DNA of 41,193 nucleotides from an uncultured Prevotella sp. (GTDB taxonomy: Bacteria > Bacteroidota > Bacteroidia > Bacteroidales > Bacteroidaceae), in NCBI GenBank assembly GCA_905235905.1, contig CAJONO010000134.1, positions 1-41,193 of the forward strand, written 5' to 3'. Position 1 is the stretch's first letter; every line of letters starts with the position of its first letter. The notes below the pieces were generated by a model that was not told the DNA's origin, searched no databases, and saw only the letters and a program-made list of their open reading frames with translations. The position numbers and the translations under genes are program-made. Of this stretch, positions 13,652 through 21,865 are shown in pieces.

Positions 13652-16396
13652 ATGATTAACCATAGACCTTCTCTTTTCCTGGCTTTTGCCTGTTGCGTTT
13701 TGGTTGTCGTCCTGCTTCCGTGCTGCACCGACGACAAGCATGACTTGGCCAGCAGCGAGAACAACGCCAAGATTATGGAAGGTCTGAGAAAACGTGGAAA
13801 ATCATTGCGCGAACAGTGCCAGTTTGTCGATGCCATTGCCTGTCACCGTCAGGTATGCGAGCTTGCCGAACAAGAGAAAGATACGACCGAATGGGTAATG
13901 GCGCTCAACGAGCTGGGCACGAGCTATCGGCGCATCGGGGCGCTCGACGATGCCATCGAAGCCCACCACAAGGCGCTCTTGCTCACCCTGAGCACTAACT
14001 GGCAACAGGACAAGCAGGCACAGAAGAACCGTGTGGTGTCGCTCAACGGATTGGGCAACATCTATCTCACCATCAATGCCTACGACAGGGCCGACAGTGT
14101 GCTCCGGCTGGCTTTGGCCGGCGAACGGCAACTGGGCAGCGCCTTGGGACAAGCCATCAACTTAGCCAATCTGGGAAGCATCAAGGAAACGAAAGGCGAA
14201 ACAGACTCGGCCTGGGTCTACTACCGACAGTCACTCCAGAAGAACGAGGAGTGCCAGTCTACACTGGGTCTTTCGCTCTGTCACAACCACTTCGGACGCC
14301 TTTACGAACAAGCCGGCCAGCTCGACAGTGCGCTGACCGAATATGAAACGGCCCGCAAGCTCATGAAAGACAGTCCCGACCAATGGCATGGGTTAGAGGC
14401 GGTTCTTAATATGGTTCGTGTACATATAATAAAGCACAACTATGCCGAAGCGAAGGAACTGTTGGGGCAGGCCGACAAGACAGCCTGCAACATCGGTTCG
14501 CTGGAGCACAGGGCCGAAGTGCAGAAGCTGATGTACCAGCTCTATCAGAGTCAGGACGACTACAAGCGGGCACTGCAATACTACCTGCGCTACGACGAGC
14601 TTTCTGACAGTATCATAGACTTGAACAAATTGCTCCAGATACAGAACACCCGCTTAGAACTGGAGCGCGGGATGCGTGAGCAGAAGGAAGAAGAAGCCTC
14701 AGTCAGGCTGGCCGAGGAGAAGAGCATCAACCAGATACTGATGGTCACCGCAGCAGCTATTCTGCTGTTGGCCGTCGTGTTCATCATTACTCTTTGGTAC
14801 ACCCTGCACATTCGCGGAACCAAGCACCGCATGGCCAGGCAGACGCAGATAGCCCGCGAGTCGTTCTTCACCAACATCACCCATGAGTTCCGTACGCCGC
14901 TCACCGTTATCCTGGGCCTGGGCCATCAGCTCGAGGAAGATGGCGTCGAAGATGTGAGGCAGGTGCGCTCGGCAGCCAAGATGATTGTGCGCCAGAGCAA
15001 CTCGCTCCTTGAACTCATTAACCAGCTGCTCGACATCTCGAAGGTGCGCTCCTCCATCGGAACGCCCCACTGGAGCAGGGGTAACATCGTTGCTTTCGTG
15101 GCCATGATTATTGAAAACTTCAAGCCATGCGCCGACAGCAAGCGCATCGAGCTCACCTTCAGCCACTCGCTGACGCAGATCGAGATGGACTTCGTGGCCG
15201 ACTACATGAAGAAAATCATTGCCAACCTGCTCTCGAACGCCATCAAGTTCACCCCTAACTATGGCAAGGTGAACGTGACGCTCGAAAAGACGTCGGGCAA
15301 CAGGCTGAAGCTGCAAGTGTTCGACACCGGCAAAGGCATAGAGCCGCAAGACCTTCCCCACCTTTTCGATGCTTTCTACCAGGCAGACAAGAACAATTAC
15401 TCCATGGGCACAGGCATTGGCCTTTCGCTGGTGAAGCTCACTACCGAGGCCATGGGAGGCAGCGTCGAGGCACAGAGCATCCCGAACCAAGGGTCTACGT
15501 TCACCGTTACCCTGCCCATCGTCATGCGCGAAGACAGCAGGCCGCTCGAGGCACCAGACGCTGCCGGGCAGCAAACATTTGCAGGACAGCCAGACCTGCC
15601 GGCTGCCGACGGCGAAGCCCCCACAGGCACCGATGCCGGTACGCGCATTCTTATAGTGGAAGACAACCAAGACATTGCCTACTACATTGGCATGCACCTT
15701 GAGAAAGCCGGGCAGCTGTACTATGCCCGCACTGGCGAGGAGGCTCTGCAAAAAGCCCGCGAGACCATGCCCGACCTCATCATTACCGACGTCATGATGC
15801 CTGGCGACATTGACGGCCTGCAGCTGTGCCGCACCATTCGCGACGACGAGCTGACGAGCCAGACTCCCATCATCATCATTACCGCCAAGACTGCCGAGGG
15901 CGACCGCGTGAAGGGCTTGGAGGCCGGTGCCGATGCCTATCTAGTGAAACCCTTTAACTCGGAAGAGTTGCAGGTGCGCGTCGACAAGCTGCTCGAACGG
16001 CAGCGGAAGGTGAGAAGCCTGCTTGCCAAGCAGCAGACCGACGAGGCACTCGACCTGGAGCAGATGTCGGCCGAAGACCGTAAGTTCATGAATCGCGTGA
16101 CCGATGCCGTCTACCGGCTGATGGCCCAAGGCAAGACCGACATCGACTCGCTGGCAGGGCAGATGGCACTGAGCCGTTCGCAACTGAACAGGAAGGTGCT
16201 GGCCATCACTGGCCAGAACACGTCGGGCTATATGATGAGGCTGCGACTCATCAAGGCCAAGCGCCTGCTGAAGTGCAATCCCGAACTGTCCGTGGGCCAT
16301 GTGGCCACCAAATGCGGATTTGACGACATAGCCTATTTCAGCCGCATCTTCAAGCAGAACTGCGGCATGACACCCTCTCAATATCGAAAGCAATAA
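13652..16396 (+). CDS. TPR-containing hybrid two-component regulator with AraC output domain
   Basis: 914 residues. Order: signal/lipoprotein-like N-terminus (hydrophobic 8-23, Cys-Cys at 24-25); TPR repeats (about 45-330); a coiled stretch; one membrane helix (361-387); HisKA with H411 in TNITHEFRTPL; HATPase_c (about 510-622, with NLLSNAIKF and the G boxes DTGKG and GTGIGLSL); a Pro/Gly-rich linker; a receiver domain with phospho-acceptor D713 (IITDVMMP) and K766; and an AraC DNA-binding domain (about 825-914). All phosphorelay residues are intact. The periplasmic sensor is TPR-based rather than the propeller type common in polysaccharide regulators, so the ligand is unclear. The targets are not obvious from the neighbours. 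Confidence 0.95.
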   Translation: MINHRPSLFLAFACCVLVVVLLPCCTDDKHDLASSENNAKIMEGLRKRGKSLREQCQFVDAIACHRQVCELAEQEKDTTEWVMALNELGTSYRRIGALDDAIEAHHKALLLTLSTNWQQDKQAQKNRVVSLNGLGNIYLTINAYDRADSVLRLALAGERQLGSALGQAINLANLGSIKETKGETDSAWVYYRQSLQKNEECQSTLGLSLCHNHFGRLYEQAGQLDSALTEYETARKLMKDSPDQWHGLEAVLNMVRVHIIKHNYAEAKELLGQADKTACNIGSLEHRAEVQKLMYQLYQSQDDYKRALQYYLRYDELSDSIIDLNKLLQIQNTRLELERGMREQKEEEASVRLAEEKSINQILMVTAAAILLLAVVFIITLWYTLHIRGTKHRMARQTQIARESFFTNITHEFRTPLTVILGLGHQLEEDGVEDVRQVRSAAKMIVRQSNSLLELINQLLDISKVRSSIGTPHWSRGNIVAFVAMIIENFKPCADSKRIELTFSHSLTQIEMDFVADYMKKIIANLLSNAIKFTPNYGKVNVTLEKTSGNRLKLQVFDTGKGIEPQDLPHLFDAFYQADKNNYSMGTGIGLSLVKLTTEAMGGSVEAQSIPNQGSTFTVTLPIVMREDSRPLEAPDAAGQQTFAGQPDLPAADGEAPTGTDAGTRILIVEDNQDIAYYIGMHLEKAGQLYYARTGEEALQKARETMPDLIITDVMMPGDIDGLQLCRTIRDDELTSQTPIIIITAKTAEGDRVKGLEAGADAYLVKPFNSEELQVRVDKLLERQRKVRSLLAKQQTDEALDLEQMSAEDRKFMNRVTDAVYRLMAQGKTDIDSLAGQMALSRSQLNRKVLAITGQNTSGYMMRLRLIKAKRLLKCNPELSVGHVATKCGFDDIAYFSRIFKQNCGMTPSQYRKQ

Positions 16397-16428
16397 CAAC
16401 TTTTTTTACTCATTAAACATTTACCATT

Positions 16429-16638
16429 ATGAACATCGGAGAACGAATCAGGGAAATCATGAGACAAAAGCACCGTTCCGTGGTATGGATTGCCAAGCAA
16501 ATCAACTGCGAACGGACGAACGTCTACAACATCTTTGTCCGCAAGGACATCAACACCAATCTGTTGAGGCAGTTTTGCATCATTCTTGATCACGACTTCT
16601 TCAAAGAACTGTCGCAAGACACATTTAAGAAAGAATAA
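16429..16638 (+). CDS. Small XRE-family helix-turn-helix protein
   Basis: 69 residues: MNIGERIREIMRQKHRSVVW, then IAKQINCERTNVYNIFVRKDINTNLLRQFCIIL. It is a single HTH domain in which the second and recognition helices cover about residues 21-40. No dimerisation or toxin-partner domain is present. The gene starts 32 bases after the hybrid regulator with no clear promoter between, so the two may be one transcript. It could be a local regulator of that gene; there is no direct evidence. Confidence 0.8.
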   Translation: MNIGERIREIMRQKHRSVVWIAKQINCERTNVYNIFVRKDINTNLLRQFCIILDHDFFKELSQDTFKKE

Positions 16639-16673
16639 AAGCAGAAAAATTCCTTTTTCTCAATTCTTTTTCG

Positions 16674-16681
16674 TACCTTTG
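16674..16681 (+). promoter_or_regulatory. -7 box for coaD, very close to the start codon
   Basis: TACCTTTG ending 9 bases before the coaD ATG, which predicts a transcript with only a few untranslated bases. Confidence 0.6.
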
Positions 16682-16690
16682 CCCGCAAAT

Positions 16691-17179
16691 ATGAATACAG
16701 GAATCTTTGTGGGCAGTTTCGACCCCTTTACCATTGGGCATGACAGCATCGTCCGTCGCGCACTACCACTCTTCGACCGCTTGGTCATCGGAGTGGTAGG
16801 CGACCATGTGCACAAACCCGGCTTGCGCCCCGCCACCGAGCGCATCGAAGCCATCGCCCGCCTCTACGCCCATGAGCCGGCCATCGAAGTGAAGTCCTAT
16901 TACGGCTTGGCAATAGACTTTGCCAAGGCTGAAAATGCCCGCTTCATCGTGAAGGGGGTGCGCTCGGTGAAGGACTTCGAGTACGAACGGGAGCAGGCCG
17001 ACGTCAACCGCCAGCTCAGCGGCGGCCAGATAGAGACCATCCTGCTCTATGCCGAGCCACAACTCTCCTCGGTGTCATCGACCATGGTGCGCGAGCTGGC
17101 CCATTTCGGTCAGGACGTATCGCCCTTCCTGCCCGTCCAAGAACAAATGTCTGTTTCCGAAAAAGACAGCACCCTATGA
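16691..17179 (+). CDS. coaD: Pantetheine-phosphate adenylyltransferase
   Basis: 162 residues from ATG 16691. The start is set by the family N-terminus (MNTGIFVGSFDPFTIGH) and by the promoter just upstream. The nucleotidyl-transferase motif T14-I-G-H17 and the later SSVSSTMVRELA match CoaD, which adenylates 4'-phosphopantetheine in the penultimate step of coenzyme A synthesis. The segment ENARFIVKGVRSVKDFEYE is also typical. The stop overlaps the ybeY start as ATGA, so the two are translationally coupled. Confidence 0.96.
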   Translation: MNTGIFVGSFDPFTIGHDSIVRRALPLFDRLVIGVVGDHVHKPGLRPATERIEAIARLYAHEPAIEVKSYYGLAIDFAKAENARFIVKGVRSVKDFEYEREQADVNRQLSGGQIETILLYAEPQLSSVSSTMVRELAHFGQDVSPFLPVQEQMSVSEKDSTL

Positions 17180-17592
17180 TTACCTATTCTGCCGAAAACG
17201 TTCCGATGCCCCGCATCAAGAAGCGCGACACGACGGCCTGGATACGCCGCGTGGCGGCCACATACGGCAAGCGCGTGGGCGAAGTGGGCTACCTTTTCTG
17301 CGACGACGAGCACATTCTGAGCGTCAACCGCGAATATTTGGGCCACGACTACTACACCGACATCATCACCTTCGACTATACCGAGGGCGACACGCTCAAT
17401 GGCGACCTCGTTATTTCGCTCGACACCGTGCGCTCGAACGCACAGCTCTTCCACAAGACTTACGACGAAGAACTTCACCGTGTCATCATCCACGGCATAC
17501 TCCATCTCTGCGGCCAGAACGACAAGGGGCCTGGCGAGCGCGAACAGATGGAAGCTGCCGAAAACAAGGCGCTGGAATTGCTCAACACGTAG
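17176..17592 (+). CDS. ybeY: rRNA maturation endoribonuclease YbeY
   Basis: 138 residues. The zinc-site motif is H106-G-I-L-H110-L-C-G, but the third histidine of the usual HGxLHLxGYDH signature is replaced by D116 (Q-N-D). I recall an Asp at this place in other Bacteroidetes YbeY proteins, so it is probably a lineage feature and not a defect. The segment GHDYYTDIITFDY is typical of the family. YbeY acts in 16S rRNA 3'-end processing and ribosome quality control. Coupled to coaD by an ATGA overlap. Confidence 0.94.
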   Translation: MITYSAENVPMPRIKKRDTTAWIRRVAATYGKRVGEVGYLFCDDEHILSVNREYLGHDYYTDIITFDYTEGDTLNGDLVISLDTVRSNAQLFHKTYDEELHRVIIHGILHLCGQNDKGPGEREQMEAAENKALELLNT

Positions 17593-17634
17593 GCCACCCT
17601 ACAAACGACCCAAAGGACGAGGGTGCCGCAATCA

Positions 17635-17779
17635 ATGCTGAATTACCATGCAATTGATGCTGAATTACGTCGCAATTAATACTGAATTACGTCGCAATTA
17701 ATACTGAATTACGTCACAATTAATACTGAATTACAACACAATCGATGCTGAATTGCAGGCTAATTCAGCATCGATTGTG
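17635..17779. repeat. 22-bp tandem repeat array 2 with terminal 18-bp hairpin
   Basis: Six in-register 22-base units start at 17635, 17657, 17679, 17701, 17723 and 17745. Each begins ATGCTGAATT or ATACTGAATT, most continue AC, and most end CAATTA/CAATTG. The last unit leads into a perfect 18-bp inverted repeat, CACAATCGATGCTGAATT (17737-17754) with 17762-17779, around a 7-base loop. It fills the space between the convergent genes ybeY and adk and may act as a two-way transcription barrier. There is no U-run. Confidence 0.85.
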
Positions 17780-17799
17780 GGATAGGAGGAAAAAGTTCT

Positions 17800-18372
17800 T
17801 TACAGTGCGTCGACCACCTGGCTGATGTCGGCAAAGATGCGGTCGAGTTCGCCCAGTCCGTCGATGTGGTGGTGCAGCCCCTCCTTCTTGTACCACTCTA
17901 TGAGCGGCTGCGTCTGCGAATGGTAGACCACGAGGCGTTTCTTGATGGTTTCCTCGTTGTCGTCGGCCCGGCCGCTCTGCTGTCCGCGAAGCAGCAGTCG
18001 CTTCATCAGCTCGTCCTCGGGCACGTCGAGCTCGATCATGGCCGCAATCTTGTCGCCGCGCTCGCTGAGCATCTGCTTCAGTGCCTCGGCCTGCGGGATG
18101 GTGCGGGGGAAGCCGTCGAAGATGACACCCTTGTGGCCGCGGCCGAAGGCATCGTAGACCGAGGCGAGAATGCTCACCATCAGCTCGTCGGGTATGAGCT
18201 GTCCCTGGTCAATGTAGCCCTGCGCCGTCTTGCCCAGCTCAGAACCTTTCTTGATCTCACTGCGCAGCACATCGCCCGTCGAGATGTGCTCCAAGCCATA
18301 TTTCTCAATGAGCCTGTCGCTCTGTGTGCCCTTTCCAGAACCGGGGGCACCAAAAATCACAATGTTTTTCAT
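17800..18372 (-). CDS. adk: Adenylate kinase
   Basis: 190 residues from the ATG at 18370-18372, where the P-loop region starts (MKNIVIFGAPGSGKGTQSD). The P-loop is GAPGSGKGT, followed by ISTGDVLR and the short LID form, with no zinc-type insertion. The size is normal for Bacteroidetes Adk. An in-frame ATG at 18504 would add 44 residues with no family resemblance, so I reject it as the start. adk lies downstream of hpt on the same strand, and the 172-base gap (18373-18544) shows no other gene or clear promoter. Confidence 0.97.
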   Translation of the reverse strand: MKNIVIFGAPGSGKGTQSDRLIEKYGLEHISTGDVLRSEIKKGSELGKTAQGYIDQGQLIPDELMVSILASVYDAFGRGHKGVIFDGFPRTIPQAEALKQMLSERGDKIAAMIELDVPEDELMKRLLLRGQQSGRADDNEETIKKRLVVYHSQTQPLIEWYKKEGLHHHIDGLGELDRIFADISQVVDAL

Positions 18373-18544
18373 ATTGATGCGTTGTTCTATTTGGTTTTGT
18401 TCTACAATCTGTTCCTTGCCTTTATACCAGACGTCGGGAAGGAGGTCGCCCGGCTGGGCATTCACCTGCTCGCTTGGCATGTGTGGGAGTTTTACGAAGC
18501 GCATATTCTCATGATTTGTTTTGACAAATGCCCGTTGCTAATCC

Positions 18545-19081
18545 CTATTCGGCCAGCGTGTAAAGGTCTTTCAGTCCGCGTCCCTGCTGGTCGTAGTCGA
18601 GGCCGTAGCCCAGGATGAAGTCGTTGGGAATGCGGAAGGCCACGTAGTCCAGCTTCAGGTCTTCCTTCAGGCGCTCTGGCTTGAAGAAGAGTGTGCAGAT
18701 GTGGACCGAGGCAGGATTGCGGGTGCCCAGCGACTCGATCATCTGGCGAACGGTGAGTCCCGTTTCCACAATGTCCTCCAGGATAATGACCGTGCGGCCG
18801 GAGAGGCTTTCGTTGATGCCCATCACCTCCTTGATTTTTCCTGTCGACGTGGTGCCCTGGTAGGAGGCCAGCTTCACAAACGATATCTCACAGGGAATGG
18901 TCATCTCGCGCATCAGGTCGGCAGCGAAGATGAACGCACCGTTCAGCACGGCCAGAAACAACGGGTTCTTGCCCTCCATGTCTTTCGAAATCTGAAGTGC
19001 CAACTCCTTCACCCGAGCCTTGATCATGGCCTCGGGCATCGATGGCTCAAACGTCTTGTCCTTAATGGTCACTCTTTTCAT
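18545..19081 (-). CDS. hpt: Hypoxanthine phosphoribosyltransferase
   Basis: 178 residues. The PRPP-binding loop is VIILEDIVETGLT, preceded by the PRPP/pyrophosphate loop near AVLNGAFIFAADL and followed by the base-binding YVAFRIPNDFILGYGLDYD. It salvages hypoxanthine and guanine with PRPP to give IMP and GMP. It shares a strand and probably a transcript with adk, as in related genomes I recall. It has its own promoter at 19110-19140. Confidence 0.96.
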   Translation of the reverse strand: MKRVTIKDKTFEPSMPEAMIKARVKELALQISKDMEGKNPLFLAVLNGAFIFAADLMREMTIPCEISFVKLASYQGTTSTGKIKEVMGINESLSGRTVIILEDIVETGLTVRQMIESLGTRNPASVHICTLFFKPERLKEDLKLDYVAFRIPNDFILGYGLDYDQQGRGLKDLYTLAE

Positions 19082-19109
19082 CGCGAATAATATTTATAGG
19101 TTTTGTGTG

Positions 19110-19140
19110 CAAAGTTAGCGAAAATTCTGCACATTGCCAA
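19110..19140 (-). promoter_or_regulatory. Promoter of hpt-adk
   Basis: Minus strand TTGG (19137-19140), a 19-base spacer, then TAACTTTG (19110-19117), 28 bases before the ATG. Confidence 0.65.
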
Positions 19141-19187
19141 GCACTTGCCCTATAAAAAATCGGAAAAATAGGAATCAGACGGCTTTT

Positions 19188-21692
19188 TCAACTTATCTCT
19201 GAAGGCGGAATGCCATATTCGGATTTGAAACAACGAGAAAAGTAGTCTGGGCTATTGAAACCGCACATTAGGGCCACTTCGGCGACATTGTTGCCTTCAC
19301 GGAGGAGTTGCATGGCTTTGGTGAGGCGGTGCTTGCGTACATACTCATTGGCGGTCATGCCAGTCAATGACTTGATTCGGCGATAGAGCGTGCTATGGCT
19401 CATGCACATCTGGGAGGAAAGGAAGGCCATATTGAGGTCTTCCTTCAATAGGTTTTCAAGAATTGTATGGTCGAGCTTGTCGAGGAAGGTCTTGTCAATT
19501 TGTTCGGCCTGACTGTCTGCAGGCTTACTCTTTGTGGGCTGTGAGTCAGATTCTTGCAAGACAGGTGTCGGTTCTCGACTATCAGTCATATCCTTATCGG
19601 ACGATTGGTACTCACCATAGCTTTCTTCAACCATTTTAGCTTCCGTAGCATAGAGCACTGCCAGACGCTGGTCGAGTTGTCGGCGCAGGGAAAGGCGTTG
19701 CTGATACTGATGCCATTCGTACCAGACAAAGAGGAGGATGATGCCAACGTATAGAAGGCGCATCCACCATGTCCACCACCACGGGTGGGCAATAAAGATG
19801 TCGCAGACGGTTTCTTCGCTCCATTCCCCTCCTGCTACATTGGCGCGAACATGAAAACGGTAGTGACCAGGGGCCAGGTTGTTATATATGGCCTGACTCT
19901 CCTTGGTTGAAGGTTTCCAGTCGCTGTCAAGTCCTTCAAGCCAATAACTGTAGATGACGGATGGCTGGTTGTTATAGTCGAAGAACGAGAAGCCGAAACG
20001 CAGATTGTTCTGGCTGTGTTCTAATCGTAGTTGGCCAAACGTACCATAACCCATTGGCGTGTCGTTGACTTCAACGGCAGTAATCTTAACGGGGAAACGC
20101 AGAGCATCTTGCTTCTTCACGCCCTGCATCAGGTCATGCAGTTCTACGAAGCCGCTGAGACTGCCCAAGAGTATTCGTCCGTCGCGGGTCTTGATGGCGG
20201 CATTCTCGTTATACACATCGGCCATCATACCCTGTGGCGAATAGAGATTGCGGATGGTGTGGTTGTAGCCGTTTATAATGGAAATGCCATCGTCGGTGGC
20301 AACGACGATGATGCCGAGGTCGTCGGTCACTATTGCCTTTACGTTGTCATTAGCCAGCCCATCGTCGGTGGTCCTAAATGTTACTGCATACAGTCCGTCT
20401 TTCTCTGACACTTGCATCAACCCCTGTCCGATGGTGCCCGCCAAGATATCACCGTAGCCATTATCGGCAACGCACACCACCTTGCACTTGTCGTAGATGG
20501 TGTCTATCCTCTCACCGTCTTTCATGTACAGACCGCTCTCGGTGGCCATCCAAATCCGACCTTTTTTGTCGATATATAGTTCGTGGACTTGCCTGTCCTG
20601 AAGAAAGCTGTTGAACGTAAAGCCTCCCTCCGCTTTTTCCTGTACCTCCACAATGCCGCCGTCGAGGGTGGCCACCCAGGCTGTGCCCTTCGTGTCAAAC
20701 ACAATGTCGTAGATGAGCCGAGGTGCCAGTCTGTCACTCTCATTGAGGTTGCGGTCGTCCACCCATAGCCCTCCGCCACGGGTGCCCACCCAGAAGCGGC
20801 CTTTGCTGTCGGTGGCGGTAGCATAGACTCGTTGGCTCATTTTTCGATACAGTTCTGTCTTCCCACTGTCAAGGCTGTAACGATAGATGCCGCCGTCCAT
20901 GTCGGAAATAACGATGGTATTGTCTTCTGCCTGCGAAAAGGAGCGCACACTGTTGGCCTCTGCCCTGCCCTCTGTCGCTGTCAGATAGTGGTATTGCAAT
21001 CTGCCGGGGTCAGTACGCAACAGATAGATACCGCCGAAGATGGTTGTTACCCACAAACCTCCCGAGTGGTCTTTCATCACACTGCTCAGATAGTCAGTCT
21101 GTATGAGTGGGCTGGCATCGCTGGAACTAAAATGGTGCAGTTGGCTTGTCGATGGGTTGTAGACAAAGAGCCCGTTGTCGGTGGTGGTAAAGATTTCGTT
21201 CCTGCTGTCCAGTTGCACATAGTCTATCTGATGCCGCCTGTTGGTGATGTTCTTACATTCTACGCCTACCGACAGTGCCCTTCTTGTGTAGCCTCGCTCT
21301 TCTTCCTCTCGTTCAGACATGTCTATAGTCAGGGTTGTATCTATCTCTATAAATCGCATCCGTTGAAGGTCGAAACACAGCACACGGTAGTCGTTGCCCA
21401 GCAATAGCAGCCGTTTCTCAATAGGGTTCTCCACAATAGTGGTGACATTCTCCATCATCCTTGCGCCATCCTTTTCGGTGTAGTAGTTCTGGAACCGGTA
21501 GCCGTCGAACCGTGTCAGACCGTGGTTGGTACCCAGCCAGATAAAACCGTCACAGTCCTGAATGGCCGTGTTCACCACGTTGCTGGCCAAGCCGTCGTGT
21601 GTTGTGAATCGTTCTGCCCTGAACAACTCAGACTGTGCCGTCGCCATCAGGACAGAAAATAAGAGTAGTAATGTCAGTAGTTTCATTTTCAT
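19188..21692 (-). CDS. Membrane regulator: two-component propeller + Y_Y_Y + AraC, without kinase or receiver
   Basis: 834 residues from the ATG at 21690-21692; the ATG six bases further in (21684-21686) is nearly as good. A signal peptide (MKMKLLTLLLLFSVLMATAQ) is followed by a large periplasmic sensor built of Reg_prop blades (DGFIWLGTNHGLTRFDGYRF, GGLWVTTIFGGIYLL, GRIWMATESGLYM and others), then a Y_Y_Y domain (about 590-655), one membrane helix (WWMRLLYVGIILLFVWYEW), a short charged coil and linker, and an AraC DNA-binding domain in the last 100 residues. The HisKA, ATPase and receiver domains that normally lie between membrane helix and AraC are absent. It diverges from the PL11 operon and is its likely regulator. 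Confidence 0.9.
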   Translation of the reverse strand: MKMKLLTLLLLFSVLMATAQSELFRAERFTTHDGLASNVVNTAIQDCDGFIWLGTNHGLTRFDGYRFQNYYTEKDGARMMENVTTIVENPIEKRLLLLGNDYRVLCFDLQRMRFIEIDTTLTIDMSEREEEERGYTRRALSVGVECKNITNRRHQIDYVQLDSRNEIFTTTDNGLFVYNPSTSQLHHFSSSDASPLIQTDYLSSVMKDHSGGLWVTTIFGGIYLLRTDPGRLQYHYLTATEGRAEANSVRSFSQAEDNTIVISDMDGGIYRYSLDSGKTELYRKMSQRVYATATDSKGRFWVGTRGGGLWVDDRNLNESDRLAPRLIYDIVFDTKGTAWVATLDGGIVEVQEKAEGGFTFNSFLQDRQVHELYIDKKGRIWMATESGLYMKDGERIDTIYDKCKVVCVADNGYGDILAGTIGQGLMQVSEKDGLYAVTFRTTDDGLANDNVKAIVTDDLGIIVVATDDGISIINGYNHTIRNLYSPQGMMADVYNENAAIKTRDGRILLGSLSGFVELHDLMQGVKKQDALRFPVKITAVEVNDTPMGYGTFGQLRLEHSQNNLRFGFSFFDYNNQPSVIYSYWLEGLDSDWKPSTKESQAIYNNLAPGHYRFHVRANVAGGEWSEETVCDIFIAHPWWWTWWMRLLYVGIILLFVWYEWHQYQQRLSLRRQLDQRLAVLYATEAKMVEESYGEYQSSDKDMTDSREPTPVLQESDSQPTKSKPADSQAEQIDKTFLDKLDHTILENLLKEDLNMAFLSSQMCMSHSTLYRRIKSLTGMTANEYVRKHRLTKAMQLLREGNNVAEVALMCGFNSPDYFSRCFKSEYGIPPSEIS

Positions 21693-21696
21693 GTTG

Positions 21697-21704
21697 CAAA
21701 GATA
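21697..21704 (-). promoter_or_regulatory. -7 box for the propeller-AraC regulator
   Basis: TATCTTTG on the minus strand, 4 bases before one candidate ATG (21692) and 10 before the other (21686). If used, it favours the downstream start and a nearly leaderless message. Confidence 0.5.
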
Positions 21705-21821
21705 CGATTTTTTTTGCACTTAACCCATAAAAATTCGTCAAATTGCGCGTTTTGCCGAATTTGTATGGGTTCATGAGGATGAAATGACGATTTTTTGCGC
21801 CCCTGATGTCTGTAAAGAGTG

Positions 21822-21829
21822 TAATTTTG
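21822..21829 (+). promoter_or_regulatory. -7 box for the PL11 operon
   Basis: TAATTTTG, 36 bases upstream of the ATG at 21866. The -33 region is weak (a TTTG at 21794-21797 is too far), which is consistent with need for an activator. Confidence 0.5.
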
Positions 21830-21865
21830 CAAGCAAAAACTAAAACATTCATAATAACTAACACA

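Noticed and set aside
17635..17766. 22-bp arrays as CRISPR
   Set aside because: Units are contiguous with no spacers, the unit is too short, and no cas genes are present.
17737..17779. Canonical intrinsic terminator
   Set aside because: The stem is perfect but no T-run follows on either strand, so it was listed as part of the repeat and only suggested as a barrier.
18373..18504. Extended N-terminus of adk from the ATG at 18504
   Set aside because: The extra 44 residues precede the P-loop start MKNIVIFGAPG and have no resemblance to adenylate kinases; the internal ATG gives the normal length.
21697..21865. A riboswitch or small RNA between the divergent regulator and PL11 genes
   Set aside because: Only promoter-like boxes can be seen; no conserved aptamer or strong hairpin was found.
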